A program made the position numbers and the translations under genes. 64,000 nucleotides of DNA from positions 62,001 to 126,000 of the forward strand of contig NZ_AXVD01000020.1 of NCBI RefSeq assembly GCF_000482385.1. The letters are read 5' to 3'. Of the stretch, positions 8,796 to 17,819 are shown piece after piece. Numbering within the stretch: the first letter of the stretch is position 1; each line of letters begins with the position of its first letter. The notes below the pieces were generated by a model. The model saw only the letters and a program-made list of their open reading frames with translations. It was not told the origin of the DNA and searched no databases. The stretch comes from Nocardia sp. CNY236. GTDB lineage: Bacteria > Actinomycetota > Actinomycetes > Mycobacteriales > Mycobacteriaceae.

Positions 8796-9617
8796 TCAGG
8801 GCGCATCGGCGACGGTGACCGTCGGATCGGTGCCGCCAGTAAGGCCGCTACCGTCACCGACCAGCAGCTCATTTGGTTGCCCGAGGTACTCGCCGCCCAA
8901 TGCCACCGTGTACGGGCCACCCGCGGTGCCCGACACGGTGACATTGCCGACGCCGAGGGTCGCCTCGAGCGCGGACTGCACAGCAGTCGCTTCGGCATCG
9001 AACGCGATAGCGGTTGTCGCGGTCCCTGCATACGACAACGTCCAGTCCCCACCTGTCGGCGCGCCAGTGATCGTGACCAGTTGCACCTCGTGCACCGGGG
9101 TGTACTGCCGGGTGTAGAGCAGACCCGAGCCGGTTGCGAAGATATCCGCGGTCACTTCATGACCGGTCGGATCGGACTCGTTACGGTCGAGGTTCGGTAT
9201 CCAGCAATCGGCCGGGCGCGCAGTGAACACTCGCTCTTTGAGTCCGGCGTCGCTGAGGAACTCGAACGCAAGCATGAATCCCTTGGGACGCGCTTGGACA
9301 ATCTGTGTCACAGTCGAGCCGGGCCGTGCGATGCGCTGCGTGGTTGCATTCGACTCGAGGCAGGTGAAGACCCTTCTCTCCTTGTAATTCTTGTATCCCT
9401 TGCGATACAGCCCGATACCCCAACCGAAATGCTCGGTGACGTCCCACTCCCGCGGGTTCGTGATACCGCTGTCGCCGTTGAGGATCCCGAGGTTGTCCCA
9501 CGTCTGATCAAAGGGGTCGGCAATCGATGCGGGCATAGTCGGGCTGAGTGTCTTGCCGACATAGATAGCCGCGTCAGCGTAGATCTGCACCGAATCGGGA
9601 TCGCGGGTCAATGCCAT
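8796..9617 (-). CDS. Major tail tube protein with C-terminal add-on domain
   Basis: 273 aa. The first 170 residues are the expected tail-tube subunit (starts MALTRDPDSVQIYADAAIYV, a typical actinophage opening). The last 90 residues form a separate beta-rich, Gly/Thr-rich domain (TGGDWTLSYAGTATTAIAFD, then VGNVTVSGTAGGPYTV) of the kind found as surface decorations on tail tubes. Context fits: tail terminator upstream, chaperones downstream. Confidence 0.82.
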   Translation of the reverse strand: MALTRDPDSVQIYADAAIYVGKTLSPTMPASIADPFDQTWDNLGILNGDSGITNPREWDVTEHFGWGIGLYRKGYKNYKERRVFTCLESNATTQRIARPGSTVTQIVQARPKGFMLAFEFLSDAGLKERVFTARPADCWIPNLDRNESDPTGHEVTADIFATGSGLLYTRQYTPVHEVQLVTITGAPTGGDWTLSYAGTATTAIAFDAEATAVQSALEATLGVGNVTVSGTAGGPYTVALGGEYLGQPNELLVGDGSGLTGGTDPTVTVADAP

Positions 9618-9685
9618 GAGCGTACTGCCTCTCGTGAGTGTGTAATTCCCGACCGGGCCAGGGGCGGGCGTCTACGGATTGCGAG

Positions 9686-10090
9686 TCAGCCCGCGACTGT
9701 GCGCGCGCTTGCCCGCACAGTGAACGAGCACATGTGTCCGCTGTTGTTGCTGTCCTTAGCCTCGAGCAAGCCAGTCGGTTGCGTGATTGTGGCGACGCCC
9801 GTGATCCGGTGCGACAGCAGCACACCGAGGCAAACACCGGCGATCTGCCGAGAGGGGTCGCGCCCTGCTGCCCATACCGTGATGCGCACAGTCGGGCTGG
9901 TCGACACCGGCCAAATCGCGCCGCCGCCGTCGTCGAACACGACGACCGCCGCCGCCGAGGTGCTCGGCGCCCACGTCGCCGGCAGCACCAAGCCGACAGT
10001 CGGAGCGGGTGTCACGAGCCCGGGTAACACTGCGGCGAGATAGGTCTTGATAGCTTTTGCCGGATCACCCGGTGTCCGCTGAGGTTTCAC
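9686..10090 (-). CDS. Tail terminator
   Basis: 134 aa, between the HK97-gp10-like connector and the major tail protein, where siphophages encode the tail terminator that caps the tube. The sequence begins with a helix (PGDPAKAIKTYLAAVLPGL) followed by alternating strands (AAAVVVFDDGGG, PTVRITVWA), the usual alpha-beta fold of this family. Overlaps the upstream gene by 4 bp. Assignment from position and predicted fold. Confidence 0.7.
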   Translation of the reverse strand: MKPQRTPGDPAKAIKTYLAAVLPGLVTPAPTVGLVLPATWAPSTSAAAVVVFDDGGGAIWPVSTSPTVRITVWAAGRDPSRQIAGVCLGVLLSHRITGVATITQPTGLLEAKDSNNSGHMCSFTVRASARTVAG

Positions 10091-10341
10091 GGTTTAGCGC
10101 GGACCTCGAGGCCGACCGACGCTGCGGCGCGAGTGAGGGCGCCGTCGCGGGCCTGGTCCTCGGCCGGGACGATCACAGCGGCAGCCTTCCGATCGGTGGT
10201 GTATTTGTCGACCTCGGCGTTGTCGCCAGCGGCGGCGGCGACCCGGATCGCGGCATCGTTGACTACATCAGCGAAGGCCTGTGATTTCAGGATCTTGCCG
10301 AGACCGCGATGATCGAGCCGGACTCCCCGGGCAGTTGCCAC
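10087..10341 (-). CDS. HK97 gp10-like neck protein
   Basis: 84 aa with a core of Ala-rich helices (DAAIRVAAAAGDNAEVDKY) and a C-terminal strand pair (AAAVIVPAEDQ ... AAASVGLEV), the pattern of short gp10-like head-tail joining proteins. Sits between head closure and tail terminator. Function by position. Confidence 0.62.
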   Translation of the reverse strand: MATARGVRLDHRGLGKILKSQAFADVVNDAAIRVAAAAGDNAEVDKYTTDRKAAAVIVPAEDQARDGALTRAAASVGLEVRAKP

Positions 10342-10343
10342 GA

Positions 10344-10649
10344 TCAGCCCTCCCCACTACTGCACAGCACGACCGTGCCCGTGCGGCTAGTATGCGGTGA
10401 CCGCCACTGCTCGACTTGCACGCGGCAGCGCCGCCCGCGCACGGTCACCTCGTCGTTGTTGGTGATGTCCAGTTCGGGCACGTGATAGATCGAGTAGTCG
10501 ACCCGGTCGCCATCGCGGCCACGGTCGAGATACTCGGCGGTCGTGCCCGGAGCGACGGCCCAGACGGCGAGCGCGGTGTCGTCCCAAGGGATCTGGTTGC
10601 CGTCGCTGTCGTAGCCTCCGCCGCGGTGGCGGGTGACCTGCTCGGTCAT
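10344..10649 (-). CDS. Head closure (stopper) protein
   Basis: 101 aa, beta-rich with the layout VTRHRGGGYDSDGNQIPW ... AVAPGT ... DYSIYHVPELDITNNDEVTV, typical of the small SH3-like head closure proteins that plug the connector. Overlaps the adaptor gene by 4 bp and is followed 2 bp later by the gp10-like gene. Confidence 0.68.
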   Translation of the reverse strand: MTEQVTRHRGGGYDSDGNQIPWDDTALAVWAVAPGTTAEYLDRGRDGDRVDYSIYHVPELDITNNDEVTVRGRRCRVQVEQWRSPHTSRTGTVVLCSSGEG

Positions 10650-11191
10650 GGCCGCGGACCGATCCGGTAGCGGTCGAGCACGCGCAGCTGTGCCCCGGTG
10701 AATGCGCCCGCGCCTTTATTGCCGCTGAACGTGAAAGGCCCGATCGTTTCCGGCATCTCACCGCCCGATCCGACCGGCGCAGACAGTGCCACCGATGTCG
10801 CGTCCAGCACGACGGACACGATCGCGGAGGGCACCTCGTCATAGCCGTGCGTGCACTCGACGACGATGGCGCGGTACCGATTCGTCCAGCACCGGCCAAT
10901 CGGCAGCCGCCGCAGCGTGCCATCAGCTGACCACTCGTACTCGGTGGCTGCCAGCGCGACCCCCTCCTCGGAGACCGCGGCGACAGCCGATAGCCGCAGC
11001 GTCGGCACCTGCACCACCGCCGCACCAGTACCGTCGAGAGTGATCGTCTCGTTTGCCGCGACCGCGATATGCCACCCGCAATAGTCCCGAATGTCAGCGA
11101 TCACGCCATCGAGCCGGGTCTGTTCGAGTCCGGTACCCGCAGCCAACGCCTGATACTCGGCCAGCGACAGCAGCGGGCCAGGCGCGGTCAT
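10646..11191 (-). CDS. Head-to-tail adaptor (gp6/gp15-like)
   Basis: 181 aa. Starts with a helical region (SLAEYQALAAGTGLEQTRLD, DIRDYCGWHI) and continues into strands that include a conserved-looking ECTHGYDEVP loop, seen in the head-tail adaptor family. The C-terminus (LRVLDRYRIGPRP) is also typical: a final helix and Arg-rich end. Directly follows the small gene behind the capsid. Confidence 0.72.
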   Translation of the reverse strand: MTAPGPLLSLAEYQALAAGTGLEQTRLDGVIADIRDYCGWHIAVAANETITLDGTGAAVVQVPTLRLSAVAAVSEEGVALAATEYEWSADGTLRRLPIGRCWTNRYRAIVVECTHGYDEVPSAIVSVVLDATSVALSAPVGSGGEMPETIGPFTFSGNKGAGAFTGAQLRVLDRYRIGPRP

Positions 11192-11419
11192 CTACGCGCC
11201 GCCCTTGTTCGCCGCACCGCGCGACTTGTTCGACGGAGTGCGTTGCTTGGTCTCGGCTCGAGCCTCGATAGCGCGGGCCTCGGCAGCGAGCCACTCACGC
11301 ACCGCTGTACGGTGCGCGACGGTGTCCTCGCCAGTGAGGGCGCGCTGCGCCGCGTCAGCTGCTGTGAGCTGCATCGTGGTCGGCCACCCGTTCACGGTGA
11401 CCTCGTAGACCTCGAGCAT
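11192..11419 (-). CDS. Small protein between capsid and head-tail adaptor
   Basis: 75 aa from ATG 11419 with GGGAGGA in good position. It begins MLEVYEVTVNGWPTTMQLTA, followed by an Ala/Glu helix and a Lys/Arg/Ser-rich tail ending NKSRGAANKGGA. Short basic-tailed proteins at this site are common in HK97-type actinophages; role unknown. It abuts the adaptor gene directly. Confidence 0.62.
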   Translation of the reverse strand: MLEVYEVTVNGWPTTMQLTAADAAQRALTGEDTVAHRTAVREWLAAEARAIEARAETKQRTPSNKSRGAANKGGA

Positions 11420-11481
11420 GTGATCCTCCCTCGGTGCGTGCGGCCGGGGCGACTCGGCCGCACGCGATTCGAGCAACGCCA

Positions 11482-12789
11482 TTACGCGAGAGCCACGGTC
11501 ACGAATGCGGACGGGCGGGTGACAGCGAACGCGAGCCGCTCCTCGGCGAGGATCGCGACCATGTTGCGGATGAAGAAGTCCGCATGCGAGTCGGTCATGG
11601 TGACAGTGGTCTGCTCCCGGTCCCAGATCACGGCCTTGTTGAAGTCGCCGAGCAGCGCGGTACCGGCGGGCTGGGTCTCGGACTCGACCACCGGCAGCCG
11701 CCACACACGCAAGGCGTCGATGGCGAACGGCCCGCCGTAGTAGTAGCGGCCATTCGCGTCCTTGGTCAGGTCGATACCCTCGGCGTCGGCCGGGTTCATG
11801 ACGATCGCGGTCGGGTTCACGCGCCCGACCGTGCGGGCCTTGGTCACGGCCTTGCGCAGCGAGGTGAACACATCGGTGACATATGCCTGCGTCTGCACAC
11901 CGGACCAGTTGAGGATGCCGGTGAAGTTCTCGCCAGTGCCGTCGCCGCCGAGGATCTGGCCCTCTTCGGCTTCGGCCACGTCACGGCGCAGCTCGTCGTT
12001 GATCAGATCCTCGAGGGCCTTCACATCGGCGAGCGCCCGCTTGGTGGCCGGCACCCATTCGGCGATGGTCTTCACGACTGCGGTCTTGCGTTCGAACGCC
12101 CACGCGCCCTCGGGCTTGTAGCCGCCGTTCGCGTTCAGTATCAGCGCACCGGCCGAGCCGGGGGCAGTCGGGGCAGCCGAACTGGTTGCCTCGGGCACAA
12201 CCGCGGCGGCGTTGGTGTGGCTGGTCTGCGCGACATACTCGACGGTGTCGGAGCTGGTGCGCCGCACCGAGACCAGATCGCGGATGGTCAGCTCCTTGCG
12301 GCCGAGCATCTCCACAATGCCGGTCTGCTCGGGCACCACGAACGCACCCGCGGAGGTGTCCGAGCCGCCGACGAACAAGCCTTTGATGCCGATCGGGTCG
12401 GACTGGATACGGGTCTTCTCCGGGATCGTGCGGTCACCGAACGGCTTGAGCATCGCCTTGTACTCGGGCGACTCGACTACCTGGAAACCGAGCGACTTCA
12501 TGCGCTCGCGCACCGGCCGCTGTCCCTGCGCGTCGAGATCCCCAACGGCGGGCTCGCCGATCTCGGCCGCGAGCGCCTTGGCTTCGTCGATGATCTCAAG
12601 GTCCCGCTTGGCGACCTTGATCTGCTCGAGCAGGTCGCGACCCTTCTTCATCTCGGCGTCGTAGTCAGCGCGGACCTGCTCCGACCAGGTCGACGGGTCG
12701 GCGTCAGCCTTCTCGGCGATCTCGCGGGCCGCCGAGGTCGCGGCGAGCGCGGACTGCTGCAGATCGGCGAGCTTGGTCTTGGTCATCAT
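11482..12789 (-). CDS. Major capsid protein, HK97 fold, with N-terminal scaffold domain
   Basis: 435 aa; two adjacent ATGs at 12789 and 12786, with AAAGGA about 11-14 nt upstream. Residues 1-100 are a charged coiled-coil (delta/scaffold domain: KMKKGRDLLEQIKVAKRDLE-like). The rest is the HK97 capsid fold: VPEQTG, RRTSSDTVEYVAQT, RALADVKALEDLINDELRRD, GDGTGENFTGIL and a C-terminal AEERLAFAVTRPSAFV. The protease encoded just upstream should remove the scaffold domain during maturation. Confidence 0.92.
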   Translation of the reverse strand: MMTKTKLADLQQSALAATSAAREIAEKADADPSTWSEQVRADYDAEMKKGRDLLEQIKVAKRDLEIIDEAKALAAEIGEPAVGDLDAQGQRPVRERMKSLGFQVVESPEYKAMLKPFGDRTIPEKTRIQSDPIGIKGLFVGGSDTSAGAFVVPEQTGIVEMLGRKELTIRDLVSVRRTSSDTVEYVAQTSHTNAAAVVPEATSSAAPTAPGSAGALILNANGGYKPEGAWAFERKTAVVKTIAEWVPATKRALADVKALEDLINDELRRDVAEAEEGQILGGDGTGENFTGILNWSGVQTQAYVTDVFTSLRKAVTKARTVGRVNPTAIVMNPADAEGIDLTKDANGRYYYGGPFAIDALRVWRLPVVESETQPAGTALLGDFNKAVIWDREQTTVTMTDSHADFFIRNMVAILAEERLAFAVTRPSAFVTVALA

Positions 12790-12819
12790 TGTTCAGGTAT
12801 TCCTTTCGGGGAGTTGGGT

Positions 12820-13617
12820 TTACGCGCTCAGCTTGATTTCGAGTGCGAACGCGTCCAGCACCGCCGAGGCGGAGACGGACGGATTCACCGGCGCTACCGC
12901 TGGCCCTTGCGCATCGGGACGAACGGATTTGCCGGGCTTACCGCTGGCCTTCTCCTCGTCTGTGTCGTCTGCATCGAGGACGGCGAGTACACGCGAGAGC
13001 GCGTCGTGCGCGGTGCGGATCTCGCCTTCGTTCTTGGCCGAGAGCACTCGGCCGGCCTTGAGGTCTGCGAGGGTGCGGTCGGCGAATGTCGGGACCTGCT
13101 TCACCTCGAGAATTTCGGTCTCCTGGTTCGCACCGATGGTTACGACCGAGACCTCGTAGAGCTTCAGCTCGTGCAGCGCGACATACCGCTCGGGTTCCAT
13201 CTCGAACCCATCGCCGTCAACTCGAGCTCGCTCCTCAATGCTCCTGCTCAGAACGTCATAGGCGAATGACATCTGATTGACTCGGCGACCCTTCAGCATT
13301 CGATAAACCTGTGCCGCCTTAGGGTTCTGCAAGTCGAGCTGCGCTCGGACCTTCAGTCCGCGGCCATCTTCTGACGCCTCGACGACATGGCCGATGTTGA
13401 AATCTGGGTCGCTCATGTTGTGCCCGAACAACAGCGGAATCGGTGCACCGCTCGCTGTCCACGCGTTGAGCGTGTTCGAGAACGCGCCGGGCATCACGAC
13501 TTCGTCGTAGGAGTCCTTGTTGCCGAACACGCTCGCGTACGCGGTGAACTCGCCTTCAGCGAGACCGTCATCGGGTCCGGCCTTGAGCTGCACGGCCGCA
13601 TCCTTGGTGCGCATCAC
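12820..13617 (-). CDS. Prohead protease, HK97 family (S78/U35)
   Basis: 265 aa. Catalytic His in LLFGHN (H66) and Ser in VNQMSFAY (S117) are present at the spacing of HK97-type prohead proteases, with YEVSVVTIGAN after them. The C-terminal third (after about 180) is charged and low complexity, often a self-cleaved scaffold-like extension. It overlaps the portal gene by 4 bp and precedes the capsid, the canonical order. Confidence 0.9.
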   Translation of the reverse strand: MMRTKDAAVQLKAGPDDGLAEGEFTAYASVFGNKDSYDEVVMPGAFSNTLNAWTASGAPIPLLFGHNMSDPDFNIGHVVEASEDGRGLKVRAQLDLQNPKAAQVYRMLKGRRVNQMSFAYDVLSRSIEERARVDGDGFEMEPERYVALHELKLYEVSVVTIGANQETEILEVKQVPTFADRTLADLKAGRVLSAKNEGEIRTAHDALSRVLAVLDADDTDEEKASGKPGKSVRPDAQGPAVAPVNPSVSASAVLDAFALEIKLSA

Positions 13618-14876
13618 TGCTCGCCTCCCTCGTCGACTGCGGGCTCGTCGGCGTCCTCGTCATCGGGTACCGTTTCGGCCGGCATCGGTTTCTGGTCGCC
13701 GTTGGCGGTGACGTTCAGCGGGCGAACCAGCTCATCACCGCCCTCGATTGGCGGACGGTTGTCCAGCGCGCGAGCCTCGTTGACAGTCATCCAGGGCGCC
13801 CCGACCGCAGTCTGCATCTGCGCGGCACGCTCCTCGAAAGAGCCGGTGAGCTTCTCGCGCAAGTTGAACTCGATGTACACCGGGTCGTTCGGCGCAGCGA
13901 GATCGGGCACTAGCTGCAGCTCGATGTCCTCGGCGAGCATGGTCAGCCACGGGCCCAGGGTGTCCTGATACAGCATCTTGTGCTGCTCTTGGATGTTGGA
14001 AAACGTTGCCTTGTCGAGCATTCCGACCATGGGCGGTGGGATGAAGTAGGCGGCGGCGACCTCTTCGCGTGAGAGCTTGCGCACCTCGAGGTACTGCAAG
14101 TCGGTGGCGGTCATAGCCGCACCCTCGAAGGTCATGCCGTCCTCGAGGATCGGTGTACCGCCCGCCTGCGGCCCGTCGCCGGTGTACTGCGATTGCCATT
14201 CCTTGCGGAACCGTTCGCGGGCGGGGTCGCTCCATTTGGCCCCAGCAGGGCGCTGAATGTACCCGGCGATGCGCGCGCCGTTGTTGAGTACCTGCTCACG
14301 CATTCGAGTGCCGGCGTACTCCTCGGCGAGGATCTGCCGTAACGACTCGATCGGTGAGGTACCGAGGTCACCATGCACGTCGTAGCCGCGGAAGTACAGC
14401 ATCTGATCGGCCGAGATCTCGCGTTTGCCGTTCGTGCCTGCGAGCTCGAACCGGTCCGGGGTGAGCCAGTTGTCACCCTTCGGGGTGACCATCGGCGGCG
14501 GGATGCGCACCAGGCCGAGCCCTTCGCCCGTCTGTGTCTTCAACAGGTACGCCCGGTCGAAGATCGCGAAATCCAGGACCAGCGCGTTCATGAACCGATA
14601 CCGCGTCGTCCACCCGTTCGGCTTGCGCAACAGCAGCGACAGCGGGTGATCGGTCAACCGCTCACGGTCGGTGTCGTCGTTGCGCCGGAAGACGTGAATA
14701 CCGAGCTGAGCGATGTTGCGTGCAAGGAACTGCGTACAGGTGCGCACTGCGGGCTGGCTGCGCCACAGCTCGGCATACTCGATAGCGTGCCGATCCGAGA
14801 GCCGCAATACCGGCTGCCGCGGCTGGTCCGGCCGCGCCAGCGACCGCACCGCGCCATCAGAGACGACGAACGTCAC
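13614..14876 (-). CDS. Portal protein
   Basis: 420 aa, GTG start overlapping the upstream stop (GTGA). The sequence has hallmark HK97-type portal segments: AELWRSQPAVRTCTQFLARN, LLRKPNGWTTRYRFMNALV, YFRGYDVHGDLGTSPIE, and PPPMVGMLDKATFSNIQEQ near the clip/crown region. The C-terminus is acidic and disordered (DDEDADEPAVDEGGEQ). Forms the dodecameric DNA channel at one capsid vertex and docks the terminase. Confidence 0.92.
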   Translation of the reverse strand: MTFVVSDGAVRSLARPDQPRQPVLRLSDRHAIEYAELWRSQPAVRTCTQFLARNIAQLGIHVFRRNDDTDRERLTDHPLSLLLRKPNGWTTRYRFMNALVLDFAIFDRAYLLKTQTGEGLGLVRIPPPMVTPKGDNWLTPDRFELAGTNGKREISADQMLYFRGYDVHGDLGTSPIESLRQILAEEYAGTRMREQVLNNGARIAGYIQRPAGAKWSDPARERFRKEWQSQYTGDGPQAGGTPILEDGMTFEGAAMTATDLQYLEVRKLSREEVAAAYFIPPPMVGMLDKATFSNIQEQHKMLYQDTLGPWLTMLAEDIELQLVPDLAAPNDPVYIEFNLREKLTGSFEERAAQMQTAVGAPWMTVNEARALDNRPPIEGGDELVRPLNVTANGDQKPMPAETVPDDEDADEPAVDEGGEQ

Positions 14877-15082
14877 GGTGTGACCGCCTGGATGTAATCG
14901 ACGTTCCCCTTGTCGACAACGATCTCGCCGTCAGCCGGAACGGCGGTGCCGTCCTCGCGCAGCACCGCGGCATCGCGCAGCACATACAGCGGGCCGCGAG
15001 CCGTGACGATCACACCCGTGACCGCCGTACCGCTGAGCAGGTTCACGACCACACGCCGATGCACCACGTACCTGTATCCCAT
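14873..15082 (-). CDS. Small conserved protein between terminase and portal
   Basis: 69 aa from ATG 15082 (AAGGCGG upstream). Beta-rich, SH3-like pattern: YVVHRRVVVNLLSGTAVTGV then GPLYVLRDAAVLREDG. A protein of this size and sequence style regularly lies between the large terminase and portal genes of actinophages; function unknown. Coupled to the portal by a GTGA overlap. Confidence 0.65.
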   Translation of the reverse strand: MGYRYVVHRRVVVNLLSGTAVTGVIVTARGPLYVLRDAAVLREDGTAVPADGEIVVDKGNVDYIQAVTP

Positions 15083-15102
15083 TGCCGCCTTTCGTGTATC
15101 GC

Positions 15103-16851
15103 TCAGACGACCATCAGGCCGTTGTCTTCGTAGGCGCTGCCCTGGTCGGGCTCGCTGTCGATTGCGCGAGCGAGAGCCATGATCAGCGCGGCAACACCGT
15201 CGATCTTGTCGGCCGCGTGGGCTTTGTCCGGCTTGACATTTCCCGCCGGATCGAGCGCGACCGCGAAGTTGTCGACCATCCACCGCATCGCCGGATTGCC
15301 GCCGTGCCGAACGATCGGAGTCTCCTCGGTGCCCTGCAGGACGAGCCGCTGCAGCTCCTTCGTCGGGCTCGACAGCGACGCGTACCCCTGCCCGATCGTC
15401 ACCATGGGCGCACCCTCGGCGACGAGGTTGTTCACCAGTTGCGATGAGTTCCACCGGTCATAGGCGATCTCGACCACGTCGAAAACCGCCGAATCCCTGA
15501 GGATCTGCGCTTCGATGTAGTCGTAATCGGCGACATTGCCCGGCGTCGCGGTGATGATGCCCCGCTGCACCCAGCCCGACGCCGCGCCCGCTGTGCGCTT
15601 GTCGAGCGCGACGAGGTTGTCCTCGGGTGTCCACAACCGCCACAGCGCGTCGTAACCGCCGTGCTCGTCGGGGAACAACCAGCACAGCGCGCATAGGTCG
15701 CTCGTGCTGGCAAGGTCGAGCCCGCCGTATGCCCGGCGTCCGTGCAGTGTCAGCTCGTCGACGATGCTCGCGTTTCGGTCCCATGCCTCAATGTCGAGAT
15801 ATCGCTGTGCCTGCTTGGTCCGTACGCCGAGGTGCAGACGCATGTAGCTGGCGTGGTCGGCGGGCGACTGCCGCGCCTTGACCGCGGCTTGCCGTAGAAA
15901 TGCCCGCGTCGGCGATATTCCGTAGCCGGGGTTCGCGGCGCGCTGCGCGTCCTCGCTGTACGGATCGAATCCCTCGGCGGTCTCATCAGCGGCCCAGATC
16001 ACGCCGTAAGTGGCCGGGTCTGTGAGCGCGCCGCGGGCGAGCTGCTCGACGAGCCTGCGCTTGCGGTCGTACGAGGTTTCCTTGCGGCTGGCGTCCGCGG
16101 TCGTGATGAACACGATCAGCGGTTGCGACCGTGAGCCGGTGCCGGTCTCGATCGCCTCGACAAGGTCGTTGGTCTTGTGCAGGTGCAGCTCATCGATGAT
16201 CCCGCCGTGCAAATCGGCGCCGTGCTGGGCGTCGCCGGCATTCGCAACCGGCTGAAAGTACGAACCGGTACGTGGGTGAACGATTTTCGCCTTGTACGTC
16301 TTGACGTGCTTACGTAGCGCGGGCGCCTTCTCGGCGAGCTGCTTGATCGGCGCGAACACAAACTGTGCCTGCTCGAGGCGAGTCGCCGCCGCGATCACCT
16401 GCGCGCCCTCTTCGCCGTCCGCCGTGGTCAGGTAGATGCCAATACCGCCCGCAATCGTCGACTTGCCGTTCTTTCTGGGCAACTCGACGTACGCCGTGCG
16501 GATGATGCGCACGTACAGGCTGAGGTCGGCATCGTAGTGGACCCATCCGAACACCGGCGCGAGCAAGTAGGCCACTTGCCACGGGTCCGGTACCAGCGGT
16601 TTCCCAGCGACTCGGCCTTTCGTGTGCCGCAGGTTGCGGAACACGGCCAGTACCTTGTCCACCCGTTCGGCATCGAATCGGGCGCCTGGCTCGTCACGCG
16701 GTTCGGGTGTCTTCCACCGGGGCGGGCAATCGGGCAACGGAATACCGCGGCTGAGCAGGTACCACGCGATCTCGGGCGAGAGCTTGAGCTGTGCGAGTTC
16801 CTCGGTATCGGGCAGCTCAACGTCAGGCGAAAGGGTTATCGTCCGGCTCAT
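15103..16851 (-). CDS. Terminase large subunit (ATPase and nuclease)
   Basis: About 582 aa from ATG 16851; an alternative GTG at 16875 would add eight residues. N-terminal packaging ATPase with a Walker A-like ELPRKNGKSTIAGG and a Walker B GGIIDELHLH; C-terminal RNase H-like nuclease starting at AYGGLDLASTSDL with its first metal-binding Asp. Order terS-terL-portal-protease-capsid is that of HK97-type phages. Moves genomic DNA into the prohead and cuts it at the packaging site. Confidence 0.93.
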   Translation of the reverse strand: MSRTITLSPDVELPDTEELAQLKLSPEIAWYLLSRGIPLPDCPPRWKTPEPRDEPGARFDAERVDKVLAVFRNLRHTKGRVAGKPLVPDPWQVAYLLAPVFGWVHYDADLSLYVRIIRTAYVELPRKNGKSTIAGGIGIYLTTADGEEGAQVIAAATRLEQAQFVFAPIKQLAEKAPALRKHVKTYKAKIVHPRTGSYFQPVANAGDAQHGADLHGGIIDELHLHKTNDLVEAIETGTGSRSQPLIVFITTADASRKETSYDRKRRLVEQLARGALTDPATYGVIWAADETAEGFDPYSEDAQRAANPGYGISPTRAFLRQAAVKARQSPADHASYMRLHLGVRTKQAQRYLDIEAWDRNASIVDELTLHGRRAYGGLDLASTSDLCALCWLFPDEHGGYDALWRLWTPEDNLVALDKRTAGAASGWVQRGIITATPGNVADYDYIEAQILRDSAVFDVVEIAYDRWNSSQLVNNLVAEGAPMVTIGQGYASLSSPTKELQRLVLQGTEETPIVRHGGNPAMRWMVDNFAVALDPAGNVKPDKAHAADKIDGVAALIMALARAIDSEPDQGSAYEDNGLMVV

Positions 16852-17281
16852 CGTCGCCACCACCACGCGAAACACGCGCCTCGGCCGATGGCGTGAGTCC
16901 GAACTCCTGCGCCATCGCGCGCAGTTGCGTCGTCGCGGTCTCGAGCACGGTCACCGCGGGATTGCGCTTCACACCATGCTCGGTTGGCACGGTGAATCCG
17001 TCGCGCTCGACCTCCCGTGCGGCCTTGACCCACCGTGCCCAGGTCTCGCAGTACACCGCCAGTGCGGCCCGGTCCTCCTCTTTGAGCAGGTCCAGGCGAG
17101 CCAGGCCGGGCACCACGCGCTTCCATTCGCGTTTCGCCTCGGCAGACAGCCACGTCGGAGGCTTCGGCGGGATGCGCCGGAACGCTGGGGGTTGGGTGAC
17201 CGGTCGGCCACCGCTGTCGCGGCCTTCGGATCGCCCTTTGAGCAGCCGAAGGTTAGCTGGCGCGGCAGATGGTCCAGGCAT
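16823..17281 (-). CDS. Terminase small subunit (P27 family)
   Basis: 152 aa, ATG with GGGAGG upstream. The sequence style of P27-type small terminases is clear: MPGPSAAPANLRLLKG start, PPKPPTWLSAEAKREWKRVV, then a helical core (LLKEEDRAALAVYCETWARW) and VKRNPAVTVLETATTQLRAMAQEFGLTPSA. Recognises the packaging site. Overlaps the large subunit by about 29 bp. Confidence 0.88.
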   Translation of the reverse strand: MPGPSAAPANLRLLKGRSEGRDSGGRPVTQPPAFRRIPPKPPTWLSAEAKREWKRVVPGLARLDLLKEEDRAALAVYCETWARWVKAAREVERDGFTVPTEHGVKRNPAVTVLETATTQLRAMAQEFGLTPSAEARVSRGGGDDEPDDNPFA

Positions 17282-17375
17282 TTCACCTCCCGCTTTTTTC
17301 TTGGGTAACTTGAGCGCGAAAAAGGAAGGCTACCGCAGCGTGGTCCACCCTCTGACCTGCGGAAATGCAGACCCC
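17282..17375. other. Spacer between HNH and terS, possible packaging-site region
   Basis: Ninety-four bases without a gene. On the minus strand it carries an A-rich tract (AAGAAAAAAGC) just before the terS ribosome site. In many HNH-type HK97-like phages the cos site lies close to the HNH and small terminase genes, so this is a reasonable place for it, but no overhang or cutting signature can be recognised by reading. Confidence 0.25.
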
Positions 17376-17711
17376 CTACCCCCGTGTGCGGCGGGCGGCG
17401 CGGGCCTCGGCCGCAGTCTTGGCCTGATGGCAGGAATGGCACAGTAACTGGAGGTTGTCCCAGTCGTATCGATCGCCACCAGCACCGACCGGGATGATGT
17501 GGTCGACCTCCGTGCCGAGAGCTACACAGCCAAGGGACTCGCAAAGGTCCCCATCGTTGAGCTTGGCCTCACGCAGCGTGCGCCACCGCCGCGTACTGCC
17601 ACTGCCGGTATAGCCGTTGCGCCCCGACCAAGCGGGCAGGCAGAGGCAGCGCTGCCCGCTTGGCACGGTGTTGCGACACCGGTTGCATACCCGGGGCGGC
17701 TTGGCAGGCAC
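17376..17711 (-). CDS. HNH endonuclease associated with terminase
   Basis: 111 aa. Two N-terminal CxxC-type pairs (CNRCRN, CLCLP) and the HNH core with EVDHIIPVGAGGDRYDWDNLQ followed by LLCHSCHQAK. Small HNH proteins next to terS act with the terminase in genome cutting and packaging in HK97-like phages. Begins 3 bp after a 34-codon membrane-protein gene and is the first larger gene of the late operon. Confidence 0.9.
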   Translation of the reverse strand: MPAKPPRVCNRCRNTVPSGQRCLCLPAWSGRNGYTGSGSTRRWRTLREAKLNDGDLCESLGCVALGTEVDHIIPVGAGGDRYDWDNLQLLCHSCHQAKTAAEARAARRTRG

Positions 17712-17714
17712 GAA

Positions 17715-17819
17715 TCAGCCGATCACCCCAGCAAGCAGGGCGAGGACGATGGTGCCGACGCCGGCGGCGACCTCGCCCCAGTCAACATCGGACGCGGCAG
17801 CGGACAAAGTGGACAGCAT
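17715..17819 (-). CDS. 34-aa single-pass membrane mini-protein
   Basis: ATG 17819 preceded by GGAGGAAG at ideal spacing (an in-frame ATG four codons upstream is possible). The product has a polar acidic start (LSTLSAAASDVDWGEV) then one hydrophobic segment (AAGVGTIVLALLAGVIG). It stops 3 bp before the HNH start, so it is part of the late operon. Size and topology would suit a pinholin- or regulator-like membrane peptide, but nothing specific identifies it. Confidence 0.6.
   Translation of the reverse strand: MLSTLSAAASDVDWGEVAAGVGTIVLALLAGVIG

Noticed and set aside
11434-13269. 611-codon open frame on the plus strand across the capsid and protease genes
   Set aside because: It is antisense to clear HK97 capsid and protease genes and its composition is that of a high-GC shadow frame.
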